Source: Bombyx mori | Taxonomy: Eukaryota; Arthropoda; Insecta; Lepidoptera; Bombycidae | DNA: 64,000 nt | Direction: 5' to 3' | NCBI RefSeq assembly: GCF_030269925.1 | Contig: NC_085130.1 | Location: 6,398,501-6,462,500 of the forward strand | Part shown: one piece after another, positions 53,201 through 64,000 of the stretch | Layout of the letters: each line of letters begins with the position of its first letter | How positions within the stretch are numbered: the stretch's first letter is position 1 | The notes under the pieces: model-generated | The model's database searches: none | The model's input: the letters and a program-made list of their open reading frames with translations, nothing else | What the model was told of the DNA's origin: nothing | Program-made: the position numbers and the translations under genes

Positions 53201-54331
53201 AAACACGTACACAAATTGTATCGAGTTCATAAGTACATCCAGAATATACTGTTATATCTCAATAGCGTCCGCGTATTTGTCTTTACCACCTTTTTACGAA
53301 ACCGCTAGGCTTGCTTAGTTAAAATGGCTCTTCGAAATATTAGTTTGGGTTGGGTGAATTTTTCGTCCGTCCAATACGTCTGTAATAGAAAACACTTCAT
53401 AATAATGCAGAGGCCATTTCGACGACTAGAAAGAATCAGAGTGGAAAAGAAAAAATGTCAACAGCGAAAGATTAAAAACAAGACGAACTCAAACTTAAAG
53501 TTCGCTAAAGCGCTAAAGATTCTAAATGCCCCAGTTTCAGAATCTCGGTTCGAACTGGTCTAGAATCGCCCGAGCGTTATAATAATGAGTCTCGCTCGTA
53601 CACAAAGGTGGTTAGTGCCGGCTTGAGCCGGTTTAATCCAGTCTGGCCCGGATTTCAAACGGTTTGATATGAGACATCTAGGTGACGTCACAGTTTCGTT
53701 GGCTTTCTTTGACTCTCAAGCTCTCAAATGGCTTTGAATGCAATTAAAGTTTTTAAAAAACATGAAGCGTATATCAACGGTATTGTCCATGATAATCAAG
53801 ATAATATGTAATTAAATAGTTTTACCAAAGGCGAAGCGTAGATTCGTTTATTCATTGCTGCCATCTGTATTTGCTGCGAAACTATTCCAATTTTAGCCAA
53901 GTATAGCCGAGCCGACTCGGGCACTGAATGTGACAGAATTTACGATATTGTTGCGTGTTGCGTTCGCTTGAACATACATTATCATCATACCAATTAAAAC
54001 CATAATTCAATGTGAGTAGGTATAAATCAAAGCGAAATATTATAACGCCATAACAAGGAGAAAATTGAAGAAGACAAAAGCATCGATTATTCGTTTGATC
54101 CAAGAATAACGTCATTAATTTAATGTCTCGCCAGAAACAATATCTTCGCGAATAGAATTCCTAGGAAAGAAAAAAAGTACCAAGAATAGTTCGATCGAGT
54201 TTATTTTTATGAAATACGATCCTCTAATTCAAGAGAACATAATATTTTATACATCCATTTCTCTCCATAATGCATTTTATATTTTCTTTTAATATTACTG
54301 TTTCATTTGGTTTTATTATGGTTTTTATTTA
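53201..54331. other. no gene seen
   Basis: More than 1.1 kb without a recognised feature. Local inverted motif gccggcttgagccgg near 53619. Confidence 0.5.
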
Positions 54332-54577
54332 TTTATTTTTATTGCTTAGATGGGTAGACGAGCTCACAGCCCACTTGGTGTTAAGTGGTTACTGGAGCCC
54401 ATAGACATCTACAACGTAAATGCGCCACCCAAATTGAGATACCAGTTCTAAGGTCTCAGTATAGTTACAACGGCTGCCCTACCCTTCAAACCGAAACGCA
54501 TTACTGCTTCACGGCAGAAATAGGCAAGGTGGTGGTGCCTACCCGCGCGGACTCACAAGAGCTCCTACCACCAGTAA
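54332..54577 (-). repeat. Bm1 SINE, short form
   Basis: Near-consensus reverse Bm1 from tattgcttagatgggtag to accaccagtaa, the recurrent cut point. Confidence 0.9.
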
Positions 54578-55129
54578 AAAGTTTTGGTTTGTATTACCAT
54601 AAGTATAGAGTAAGATTTGTACAATAGATTTGCACGAGCAAGTTGATAGCTAGACTATTTTAAAGCTTTGCTGAACATGCCATAGCATTGTGGGCTTATC
54701 TTGGATGCTATTTGACGGCCCGTGTTAAAGAGTAGAGAGCAATATTTGAAATGTTTGTACAAGAAATTTGCACAAACAAGTTGATAGCCAGACTCAATTT
54801 ACAAGCCTACACATCTTGATAATAATTTCTGAGCCAAACTGCTTATGACAAAATGGATTGATAGCATACTGTAGATAAGCGCTTTGGTTCCAGATGTTGA
54901 ATAGAGATGCCAAGATCTCCGAGAATTGGCCATACAATACAGAATACGGAGTTGAGTCAAAATGGTAATGGAAATTAACGAGTCTGGGAGTAAAGAGTTG
55001 GAAGTCAATCACCCGTATAGCGGTAACCTAATGATATCGATAAAACTAGATAAACATAATTTGAAGAAACAAATGATTAAGCTATTGGAAGATGCTCTAA
55101 TCTGATGAAATAAATACAGATGTGGTCTA
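54578..55129. other. no gene; direct repeat
   Basis: acaagttgatagcCagact-type sequence occurs at about 54637 and 54775, each preceded by ttgcac. Otherwise unassigned. It may be worn sequence upstream of the RTE tail that follows. Confidence 0.45.
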
Positions 55130-55235
55130 AATGGATAAGGAGAGCCGAAGATTGGGTTTAGTGGTCTAAATTGGGAGAAACCTACCTACCCTGGACTATG
55201 GGGTTAATAATGATAATGATGATGATCATGTAATC
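55130..55235 (+). pseudogene. RTE-like 3' end
   Basis: Reads WIRRAEDWVKWSKLGETYLP-like, resembling the ALGEAYVQQWT end of RTE-2, and ends in aatgataatgatgatgatc, a trinucleotide tail. Weak. Confidence 0.45.
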
Positions 55236-55479
55236 TAATTAATAGCAGCTTAAAAACTAAAATCGCATTCCGAACTGACAATTAATTTCAACATTTTTCA
55301 TCTTGTCGATACTGATCGGGATTTCAGAAAGGAGCTGTTCAATTATTATATTTGTTGGAGACGGTCATTAGTTTGGTAGCGAAACGAAACGCAGTACGAT
55401 TCCCGAGAGATGGCAGCGCGATTGCGGTATCGTCAGAACTCGGCTTGCTTCGTGCTACCACAGAGCCTAGCCGATGGAG

Positions 55480-55600
55480 GCGCATGCAGCGGCTTGGCTC
55501 TGCCCCTGGCATTGCTGAAGTCCATGGGCAACGGTAACCACTCACCATCAGGTGGGCCGTATGCTCGTCTGCCTACAAGGGCAATAAAAAAAAAAAAAAA
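55480..55600 (+). mobile_element. LINE-C tail
   Basis: gcagcggcttggctctgccc, ggtaaccactcaccatcagg, ctcgtctgcctacaagggca, then an A-run. Confidence 0.82.
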
Positions 55601-55689
55601 AACACTTGCAAATCAGCCTTCTTGAATGGTGGTGCCTCCGTCTTAAGAACTGTCATTCGTTTTCCATTGCTAAGCTCGATCACCCTATT

Positions 55690-55880
55690 CACCCCTATGA
55701 TGTCTGACGATGGCGCTAATAATTGTGGTTTCTCCGGCATATTATTATTGTCATCGGTTCTTGATGCATCTGCAAATTTTGGCGTTAATCGGACCTCTTG
55801 AAGTAGGTGAAAATGATATTCCAAGATTTCGTTATATACAAACAAACGCACGTACCTAGCCAATAAAGGCGTGTTAAAAA
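55690..55880 (-). repeat. repeat D-like fragment
   Basis: Same layout as repeat D reversed (gtcatcggttcttgatgc, gttaatcggacctcttg, aagatttcgttatatac, then ccaataaaggcg) but with a different body. Confidence 0.5.
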
Positions 55881-56654
55881 AAACACGAAATAGACACCTC
55901 GTTAAAATGCTTCAGTCTTTGTCTTGATATTTGTCCGAAAAACAAAGGCTCATTGTATTTTTACTGAAGGAAATTTCGCGAGATCTTCCCCGAATCCGAA
56001 GGTAGGGCCATTATTTCATTCGTTTATCGTCGCTCGGCAGACATTGAGACAGCTATCTGCAGATTGTAGGGTAGTTCAGTTCGAAGATTGGTATATGCCA
56101 CGAGCTTTAGAGGTTGAATTCTGTCATATTACGTTTTTTTTTTCTTATTTTCTTTTTGTAATACCAAACTAACAAGACAAAAGAATTGCGGTCCACAATA
56201 ACAAATTTTATGGTTTCTTAATCATTTTTATTTATAGTTCTAATGCAACATACGTATCTTGTTCAATTAAAAGAGCGACTCAGCAAATATTCGTTTTCTC
56301 CGTGGAGGTCTTTTGTTATTTGAGTCTGAGTGTAATCTCATGTTTCTCCTATTCGATGACTCAGGAGATTCTCCGAAATCCTAATTCAAAGTATTAATTA
56401 TAGAATATTTAAATTATTATTTTTGATTTAGGAACGTGCATTGTCTTCCGCCTTTCTCTAGATTCGTACTCATAATTATTCATCTTACTTAGTCTATAAT
56501 AAATATCAAAAAGTTTTAAAGTGGAACGGAACAAAATGTAATATATTTATTATGAAAATTTGCTCAATGTCCTCCGGAAACTCGGTACTAAGTTTTATCC
56601 TTTCTGTTCCCGAGAGTTGGTCCTTTTTATTCATTAAAATTTACCAGTAATATC
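55881..56654. other. no gene seen
   Basis: Unassigned. Confidence 0.5.
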
Positions 56655-56776
56655 CCTGTGGATATTACTGGGTCTCGTTGGATGCAGGTGGCAATGAACC
56701 GGTCGCACTGGAAATCTATTGGAGAGGCCTATGTTCAGCAGTGGACGGCGATAGGCTGAAATGATGATGATGATGA
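56655..56776 (+). pseudogene. RTE-2 3' end
   Basis: gtctcgttggatgcaggtgg, gaggcctatgttcagcagtg, then (gatgat)n. Encodes the last residues (EAYVQQWT) of the family seen at 38889. Confidence 0.75.
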
Positions 56777-56991
56777 TCCCTGTGGATTCCTTTAAAGAAT
56801 CTTTCCGTCTCCGCTTTTTAAAATTAGCCAGTCGCTTCGGTTGAAAGGGTCGGAGTGCTAGTTATTAAAGTCATGAGGATTTTTGCAATAGCTCGGCCGT
56901 GTAGACTATATAACGTTAAGGTAAAAAGTGATGCCACCAAGCCTTCTGGAAATGTGACGTCGAAGTATCAATTGCACTATTTTTTTTTATT

Positions 56992-57235
56992 TTTTTTTAT
57001 TGCTTACATGTCTGGACGAGCTCACAGCCCACCTGGTGTTAAGTGGTTACTGGGCCATAGATATCTACAACGTAAATACGCCACCCACCTTGAGATATAA
57101 GTTCTAAGGTCTCGGTATAGTTATAACGGCTGTGTCACCCTTCAAACCGAAACTCATTACTGCATTACGGCAGAAATAGGCAAGGTGGTGGTACCTACCC
57201 GTGTGGACTCACAAGAGGTCCTACCACCAGTAATA
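56992..57235 (-). repeat. Bm1 SINE, short form
   Basis: Reverse Bm1, T-run and attgcttacatgtctggac to accaccagtaa. A second, much older reverse Bm1 piece follows at about 57255-57330 (gttttgcagcataaacatgc, gccatgcgggcttac). Confidence 0.88.
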
Positions 57236-57330
57236 ACTATCCCCCCATTTAAAACCGAACAAATGACTGTTTTGCAGCATAAACATGCAAGATGGTGGTA
57301 ATTAGCCATGCGGGCTTACGGTACCATTAG

Positions 57331-57754
57331 TAGAATGTTGATTGTCGAAGATTCATGACAATATTCACTTGTAAGTATCGATACGTTTTGTCGACAAAAA
57401 AATATATATATTAGCCAAAACGCCAAACGCTTGTAAATAAATCTTCAACTCAGATTTGTTTTATTGAACTGCTAGTTAAAGTCTTTTAGTACGGCGTCCA
57501 AGAATTATCTCCGAAATGAAATATTAACGATTTAAATTTTGCTGAGTTATAATCATTTTGATGTGACCAATTGATTAATGTTCCTTTTTTGGAGATACTC
57601 TGATAAATCGGTTTTAAGTTAACTGACTGAAGCCATGATGGTCTTTGTTTGGATTGGGTGAAGATTTACACCATTTAGTCGTAAAGTGCTTGGGTAGTTG
57701 TGGTGGGATTTTGGCTGCTCTTAACAAGTTAAAAAAAAACTTATCAAAACCAGA
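57331..57754. other. no gene seen
   Basis: Unassigned. Confidence 0.5.
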
Positions 57755-58022
57755 CTTTCCACTATATGCCTTCGTAGGGTGCTGGAATTCTTCGGACATA
57801 TTGCTCGTAAAGAGGGTCACAATCTAGCACAGCTGATGGTGACAGGAAAGGTAGATGGCAAACGTCCCAGAGGACGCAGTCCCACGAGATGGTCGGACCA
57901 AATACGATCTTCTCTAAACATCAACTTCCATAATTCCCTTCATGAAGCTAAGGATCGCAGCAGATGGAGGGAAATCGTACGGGAGAAACTGATACAGCGG
58001 GGGAGTCACGACTTTCAGTAAT
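57755..58022 (+). pseudogene. RTE-like C-terminal fragment
   Basis: The open frame of 80 codons from 57779 codes FFGHIARKEGHNLAQLMVTG, GKRPRGRSPTRWSDQ and ends HEAKDRSRWREIVREKL..GSHDFQ, the same end as 3584-4255 but with its last residues intact. Palm and thumb are lost. Upstream codons to 57755 continue in another frame. The region after it (gaggaggaggag) resembles a trinucleotide tail. Confidence 0.8.
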
Positions 58023-58411
58023 GAGGAAAACGACGCGAGGAGGAGGAGGAGCAAGTTCCTATCAAGCATCCGGCCGATCAAGACAGTGCCAGAGGAGAAG
58101 AGAGCAAATTACGCGGTGGCTTTTCGGATAATTGGTGAGGCGGTCATTAAGCATTTCTTAGTCGTGAAGCCATGCCATGGATCCTGGAAGCGTTAGCAGT
58201 TTTTCAAAGTAAGCATACCTACCGTGTATTCAAGAATGGTATCCAAAATGAATAATCCTACATATTTCTGTAATAGCTGGTGTTGCGTTGGAATATTGCA
58301 GACGAGGGTCCATCAATCAGTCTTGTCTATATCTATCGCATAGCATACAGTCTGATCTGAAGGACTATAGATCGACATTTCAGGTTGGGTAACATTCGCG
58401 ATTTGACGTTC
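58023..58411. other. no gene seen
   Basis: Unassigned. Confidence 0.5.
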
Positions 58412-58651
58412 TTTTTTATTGCACAGATGGGTGGATGAGCTCACAGCCCACCTGGTGTTAAGTGGTTACCGGAGCCCATAGACGTCTACAACATAAATGC
58501 GCCACCCACCTTGGGATATAAGTTCTAAGGTCTCAAGTATAGCTACAACGGCTGCCCCACCTTTCAAACCCAAACGCATTACTGCTTCACGGCAGAAATA
58601 GGCAGGGCGGTGGTACCTACCCGCGCGGACTCACAAGAGATCCTACCACCT
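58412..58651 (-). repeat. Bm1 SINE
   Basis: Near-consensus reverse Bm1, T-run and attgcacagatgggtgg to gagatcctaccacc. Confidence 0.9.
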
Positions 58652-58822
58652 TAATGCTCCCTTAATGGTGTTGAGTGGCTACCAGAGTCCATAGACATCT
58701 ACAACGTTAATCCCGCCACCGACCTTAAGATATGAGTTCTAAGGTCTCAGTATAGTTACAACAGCTGTCGCACCATTCAAACCAAAACGCATTACTGCTT
58801 CACCGCAGAAATAGGCAGGACC
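58652..58822 (-). repeat. Bm1 SINE, second copy in tandem, diverged
   Basis: Immediately follows the first with ggtgttgagtggctaccaga to cgcagaaataggcagga. It lacks the T-run and tail. Confidence 0.8.
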
Positions 58823-59376
58823 ACCACACGTGTATTATATTATGTTCAATGGACAGAAAACGGAATTAGATGCATGGGCAATGGTACGATTTACGATGTC
58901 AATTATCTGTTTGTGATCATATTAATGAATCCGAATTTATTCTAGTCAAAGTGCTGACTCCATTGTAAGGGTTCATTTAAATTGAAAATCGTGATGGCCA
59001 CTTCGTCATTTGCCCTAAATATACTGTGAATAAACTGCTACCTTATTGCGAGGTATATAGGGTGCGATTTAAGAAAACATAGACCACAGACTTTAAAGTG
59101 AGCGTTCATTGCATAAATTTGTGCGATAATGAAACTACTTGGTATTCAAGCTGCGGAGGTTCCATTGTAAAAAAGTTTTTTGTCTTGCTCTCGTTTATTA
59201 ATAATGCGACACGCGTGACCGAGACGAACTATTCAAGGTCCGCGAAGCTGGTGAACTTTAAAATCATCTAGTTTGTCGAATACGTGACTTCTGTTACCGT
59301 TTTTGTCGTAGCTCAACAAGATTAAGAGGTTTCTTGATAAAAAAAAGTTAACGGTTTTATCATTGTACCTTTTGTT
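58823..59376. other. no gene seen
   Basis: Unassigned. Confidence 0.5.
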
Positions 59377-59655
59377 CTACCTATGCTGATAACCTTGAGA
59401 GACTATTTCAGCGTAACCTTAACTGGTAGGTGAGCTCACGGGGCTCAAACCTGACGATATTGCAAGCACGAACCCTAGCAAGAGTCGTGCTTCGCAGAAT
59501 CTACCACCGGATCGGAACGCGACCCACTGAGAAGATCCGGCGAGAAACTCAGTGGGCTGTGTCTGTGGGTTAATTTACTTATCGAGCCCTTCCGCGCAAG
59601 CAACGGGTTCGATGAGAACGATGATCAGTATTGTACCAAAGATGCTGATGGATTG
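59377..59655 (-). mobile_element. jockey-B 3' end, short form
   Basis: ctacctatgctgataacc, ccaccggatcggaacgcgac, gtgggctgtgtctgtggg, ending in a worn gctgatggattg at the shared boundary. There is no T-run at its start. Confidence 0.83.
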
Positions 59656-60020
59656 GTAAATTGTCACTGAAATTTATATAAAACTTAATGTAAATAAGGG
59701 TAATGTCACGGATAATGATGTTGATCATACGAAACCTTTGGCTCAATGCAGAGATTTCATTACTCCATAACAATTATATTCTAGACCCAATGTCATAAAT
59801 ATCTATACTACTATAAAGGGTACGGTGCGGCAATAAAACCCACCAGTACTGCAAAAAACTAGATTCTACCGCTAAAAGGAAATTCAGGATGTCCAAAAAG
59901 GGATAACAAATTTAGTTATGAGAATGACAGAATAAATAATAGAAAGAGAAAAAAGAATTGCGATTTATTAAAGGTGTATTAACCTTATTCTTGTTCAACT
60001 TCGATTATATTTTACCATAT
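59656..60020. other. no gene seen
   Basis: tctatactactataaag near 59804 resembles a Helitron start but nothing after it matches. Confidence 0.45.
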
Positions 60021-60250
60021 CGACGCTTGAAAGGCAAACGTGACTAAGCGTCAATGCGTGAACTTTACAGTAGACTAATTTAAAGTTGAAATACCTGACA
60101 AAAATTCTATTTATCGAATCTAGCTGTAGGATTGAAATGATTTATAAGACCCAGAAATATATTTTTTTTGGGCATCGAATATGGTCATTGTCTATCATTT
60201 ATGTATAAAGCAGTTATTGTCGCTTAATCAAGTTTGCCTTTCAAGCGTCG
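60021..60250. mobile_element. MITE with 30-base terminal inverted repeats
   Basis: Left end cgacgcttgaaaggcaaacg then tgactaagcg (60021-60050). The right end (60221-60250) is its reverse complement with two mismatches. atat flanks both sides, a possible target duplication. 230 bases, AT-rich interior, no coding sequence. Confidence 0.82.
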
Positions 60251-60255
60251 ATATG

Positions 60256-60526
60256 TTTGAATGGTGAATGCTATAAGGAATTTGCATGATATAATTTTGT
60301 CACAACACTCGCCACTGGATTATACATCATTCTTACTACTTATCATTAAGTGAAACCAGTGTGAAATCATTTGTGGATTTTGCATGGAGCTAAAAATAAA
60401 AATAACAATTTTGACAGCAATGCAATGCCGTAATATCGATTGTTGTCAGTGGCGAAACCTCATCCCAAGTCACTGGTGAAGTCTTGTGCAGGACCAATTG
60501 AATCTATACTAATATATCTATCTGCC
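60256..60526. other. no gene seen
   Basis: A Helitron-like start (tctatactaatat at about 60507) abuts the next Bm1 piece. Confidence 0.4.
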
Positions 60527-60717
60527 TATTTCTGCCGTTAAGCAGTAATGCGTTTCGGTTTGAAGGGTGGGGCAGCCGTTGTAACTATACTTGAGACCTT
60601 AGACCTTATATCTCAAGGTGGGTGGCGCGTTTACGTTGTGGATGTCTATGGGCTCCAGTAACCACCTAACACCAGGTGGGCCGTGAGCTCGCGAACCCAA
60701 CTAAGCGATAAAAAAAA
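60527..60717 (+). repeat. Bm1 SINE fragment
   Basis: Starts at ctgcctatttctgccgtta and runs to actaagcgataaaaaaaa. Confidence 0.9.
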
Positions 60718-60779
60718 AGGTAATGCCTCAATATTCTACGACACCGAGTTGGTCAAATTTCATTTCTAGTCGAGTTTGT

Positions 60780-61005
60780 TTTTATTGTTTAGTCGTATGA
60801 ACCAGTTTACGGAGCACCTGATGTGAAGTGGCTGTGCCTATAGACATCAGCAACGTAAATGCCACCTTGAGACATGAGTTCTAAGTTCTATAGTACAACG
60901 CCTACCCCATCCTTCAAACAGGAACGCATTACTGCTTCGCGGCCGAAATAGGTTAACGGGACCTACCCGAGCGGTTTGACAAAACGCTCTACCACCAGCA
61001 AAGCT
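60780..61005 (-). repeat. Bm1 SINE, diverged
   Basis: Reverse Bm1 from tattgtttagtcgtatga to taccaccagca, the recurrent cut point. It forms an inverted pair with the copy at 60527. Confidence 0.8.
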
Positions 61006-61043
61006 GAACCAGTTCAGAAGTTTTCACATTAAAGGGCTTATTG

Positions 61044-61458
61044 TCTATACTAATATTATAAAGTGGAAATATTTGTTTGTTTGTTTGTATTGAACAGGCT
61101 CCGAAATTACTGAACCGATTTGAAAAATTCCTTCACTGGTTGGAAGCTACACTATTCCCGAGTGACACAAGCTATAATCTTTTTTGAAAACGATTAGGGA
61201 TCCTTACTAAAACTGCATTAATGGAACCCAAGGTGTAAAAAAATTACCTAAAATATTCTTTACATCGCGTGCCCTGCGAAAACTATTGATGATTGAATAA
61301 AATAATGTATTACGACTTTGTAGAACACATTATTTTGTAATGACTATTATAGTTGTACCGCAATAAGTGTTATTTTACTTAAAAAATAAAACAACGTCAA
61401 AATAAATATCGTTAAATTTTTTGTTAAAGACCCGAGCGGAGCCGGAGCGGGCCGCTAG
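61044..61458 (+). mobile_element. Lep1-like Helitron
   Basis: TCTATACTAATATTATAAAG start, (gttt)n, ctccgaaattactgaaccg, and a GC-rich 3' end with gcgg...ccgc pairing before CTAG|T. 415 bases, no coding sequence. Close relative of 63569-63998. Confidence 0.82.
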
Positions 61459-61681
61459 TACCGAATATTCACAGTAGCTAATTTTAAGAAAACTACAAAT
61501 TATTGTTCTTCGATTAAGCTCGTTATTGATGAAATAAAAACATTCCCCGTTGTTTAACAGGATTTTATTTAAAAGGGTCGACCTTCGCCGGTTGTAATTT
61601 GTACTCACACGTTCGAAATCCAATAGAATCTCCAATAACGATGCCAAATTAAAATGTGTATTTACGGGGTTTTTTTTTATT
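61459..61681. other. no gene seen
   Basis: Unassigned. Confidence 0.4.
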
Positions 61682-62079
61682 GATTTTATGACCTGGTAAC
61701 TAAGACCTTTAAGTCATGTCTTATTTTAATTTATATTCTTATTTTTATGAAAAATGATAATATGGAGTGAAATGAAATGAAAATGATTAATTTGAGACGT
61801 TAGTCAACTGGGATGAAATTAAATGAAATGAGATGATATGGGATGAAATATAACCTTAGTAAAATAGTGGTCATTTACTAAGATTTTTTCAGTGGACTTT
61901 TTGGAGGTTCCCGAGAAGTTGCATCCAGCGGCTTTATTTCATTTTCCCACATTTGTGCACTTTCGCAGATATTAAACAGTTAATAAACCACCGTTATTAC
62001 ACATTTAAACCCTAAACACTAAATAGACAAAATAAAACAAATCACACAACTTCACTCCACGCGTTCCCGCCAAAAAGTC
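61682..62079. repeat. unclassified dispersed repeat, copy 2
   Basis: Same orientation and extent as 2887-3285, with scattered differences and an 8-base gap (aaaccctaaacac versus aaacccgaagaaacac region). Confidence 0.7.
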
Positions 62080-62339
62080 ATTTACCGGTAATGTTCTTTT
62101 TTTTGTTACAGAGCATATGCGGACAGTGGTTTCGACCAAAACACGCTTTGATCTCTCTATATGAGATTCTTTCTCACTCACTCACATCAGTGTCCTTAGT
62201 GCGAGTTTTTTAATGTCCTCGATAGCGTAAAAGTTAACTCTTTGTATGCAGTTGGAACAGCACCCCTAGCGGCAAACGTAGGCAAACATTCCACCTCCTG
62301 ATCGTCAATGCCAGGGGCAGAGCCAAGCCGCTGCCTACT
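62080..62339. other. no gene; LINE-C scrap
   Basis: aatgccaggggcagagccaa near 62309 is a short reversed LINE-C tail piece. The rest is unassigned. Confidence 0.5.
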
Positions 62340-62405
62340 TCTCCTTCCGCGCAATATTCGTAAAAAGGGGTACAAAGTTTTTATTTCACATATTAATATA
62401 TAGAG
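62340..62405 (-). mobile_element. Helitron-like 5' fragment
   Basis: ccgcgcaatattcgtaaaaa, ggggtacaaagttttta, tcacatattaatata, reversed start of the 7296 family. The (ta)n after it is a simple repeat. Confidence 0.65.
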
Positions 62406-62565
62406 TATATATATATATATAGTATATAAAATATGTAGTACGTCTAGTGGTACTATTGTCAATATTCGTATTAAATTTCGACAGTGAATGTAACTGTTCG
62501 AACAATGATGACGTGTTTGGCGAAACTTTCATTTAATTCTATTTTTTATATTATTTTTATATTTA

Positions 62566-62840
62566 ACTAGCTGACCCGGCAGACTTCGTAGGGCCTCAAT
62601 CGATAAATAAAATACCTAAGCTTTTGTATAAAATAAACTTAAAACAAACAAAAGGAATCCGTCTGACGGAGGACACATCAAAGGAAAAACAAAATTGTTA
62701 TTTTTATTTCATTCCAACCACTTTCATATTTATCTACCTTTTAAACCTTCTCTGGACTTCCACAAATAATTCAAGACCAAAATTAGGCAAATCGGTCCAG
62801 CCGTTCTCGCGTTTTAGCGAGACTGTATGTATACATAGAT
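62566..62840 (+). repeat. repeat E copy
   Basis: actagctgacccggcagac, aaaggaatccgtctgacgg, cggtccagccgttctcgcg, ending tgtatacatagat. Confidence 0.82.
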
Positions 62841-63568
62841 TTTCACATTATTTACTAATTCATCTAGCTTACTTGGTTTTCTTGGTTCCTTTACATTATT
62901 TACTTGGTTATTCTAAATACGTTAAAAGATAACTAACGACCCGTTTAAAATTAATTGAAATGCAATTACAAGCATCACCACTGCTACTCCCTCAACTGTG
63001 ATCCGGCAGCCATTTTGAAAGACAGGAAAAAAAAATTAAATACGATATTCATTAGTCGAACGTGTCCTGCATCCATAAAGAGCTTAATGAAAGCTTTTAC
63101 GACTTTCAAAGACAAAGTTGTATTATTAATTAAGAGATTATGGTCATCGCAAAGTAAAAAAATAAATATTCCTAGTATTCATTAGTCTTATAAGAATTTA
63201 TTTTTCTAAAATTCAACATCTGCTTTTCGAAGAATAAATCTGACAAACATTTTACCAGACAAGGTCAAAAGAGGACGGATAATCCTACTAGATTAAATTG
63301 TTCCTGGACTGTCCTGGACATACATAAATTTTTTTTCAATATCTAATCACCTCATTTACGAGAATTCCTCAACAAGGGTACTTTTTATAAACAAATTAAA
63401 CTCAAAATAAAGTGTTTCTTTGGCACGTGCACTAATTAAACAAATTAGCTATTCGAATCCTACCGAAACAAATTCGCTTTAATAAAGCACATTTAATTTT
63501 CACATGTTTTAACATGATTAACATGGTTTCTCACAAACTAGAACCACTAAAATGGAAGGAACAGAACA
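62841..63568. other. no gene seen
   Basis: Unassigned AT-rich sequence. Frames up to 76 codons have no recognisable content. Confidence 0.45.
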
Positions 63569-63998
63569 TCTATACTAATATGATAATGAGGAAAGATTTG
63601 TTTGTTTGTTTGTATTGAATAGGCTCCGAAACTACAGAACCGTTTGAAAAATTTTTTCACTGTTTGAAAGCTACACTATTCCCGAGTGACATAGGCTATA
63701 ATCTTTTTTGAAAAATATTAGGTATCCTTACTAAAACTCCAATAATGTAACCCAAGGTGTAAAAAAATTACCTAAAATATTATTTACATCGCGTGCCCTG
63801 CGAAAACTATTGATGATAGAATAAAATAATGTATCACGACTTTGTAGAACACATTATTATTTACAAAAAGTGTCGCGACAGCATATGTCTAACTATTATA
63901 GTATGCCGTAATAAGTGTTCTTTTATTTTAAAAATAAAACAACGTCAAATATCATTGAAATTCTTGTTGACCCAAGCGGAGCCGGAGTGGGCCGCTAG
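63569..63998 (+). mobile_element. Lep1-like Helitron at the window edge
   Basis: A|TCTATACTAATATGATAATG start, (gttt)n, then the same interior as 61044 (gctacactattcccgagtga, cgcgtgccctgcgaaaacta) with a short extra block near 63865-63890, and ggccgCTAG|T at the end. 430 bases. Confidence 0.85.
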
Positions 63999-64000
63999 TC

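Noticed and set aside
60507..60526. Helitron start (tctatactaatat) abutting Bm1
   Set aside because: Only about 13 bases match and no 3' end follows. Chance or a scrap.

Overview
This window reads as repeat-dense nuclear DNA of a silkmoth, most likely Bombyx mori or its close relative B. mandarina. The main reason is the very large number (more than 30) of copies of one tRNA-derived SINE that I recognise as Bm1. It sits among mariner, jockey-type, RTE-type, Helitron-type and LTR-type elements, separated by AT-rich sequence. I see no host protein-coding gene, no rRNA and no free-standing tRNA gene. Family names come from recognition, because no search could be run.

Layout. 1-2.2 kb: a mariner transposon nested in a Bm1 copy, then a second SINE type and a jockey 3' end. 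2.9-5.6 kb: an unclassified 400-base repeat, an RTE-like reverse transcriptase fragment, a Helitron fragment, a jockey 3' end and a full-length Bm1. 7-9.6 kb: Bm1 copies, a 451-base Helitron-like element and jockey 3' ends. 11.2-14.1 kb: a 5'-truncated jockey-clade element (minus strand, 11-base target duplication) nested in another repeat. 15.1-16.0 kb: a retroposon insertion that carries a perfect 53-base inverted copy of its own target. 17-20.9 kb: RTE and jockey 3' ends, two Helitron-like elements, a SINE and Bm1. 21.8-26.9 kb: a nearly full-length jockey-type retrotransposon, with repeat arrays in its leader, an intact gag-like ORF1, an ORF2 with endonuclease and reverse transcriptase broken by one frameshift, and a 57-base A tail. 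27-64 kb: scattered Bm1 copies, LINE tails, two segments bracketed by inverted motifs, a solo LTR (45.1-45.5 kb), a primer-binding-site remnant (43.9 kb), an inverted-repeat MITE (60.0-60.25 kb) and two Lep1-like Helitrons, the last ending at the window edge.

The genes present are transposon genes: transposase, gag-like protein, and endonuclease/reverse transcriptase. ORF1 and ORF2 of the jockey-type element would form its ribonucleoprotein and drive target-primed reverse transcription. Its many short 3' copies are the products of that reaction. Bm1 has no protein and must borrow LINE machinery. Its 3' tail resembles the tail of a LINE family present here (28.0, 30.8, 42.2, 52.9 and 55.5 kb), which suggests a partner. 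The most informative signals are structural: target duplications that show the order of insertion, repeated use of the same 5' truncation points, and the template-switch foldback at 15.8 kb. I found nothing that looks like a new multi-gene system.
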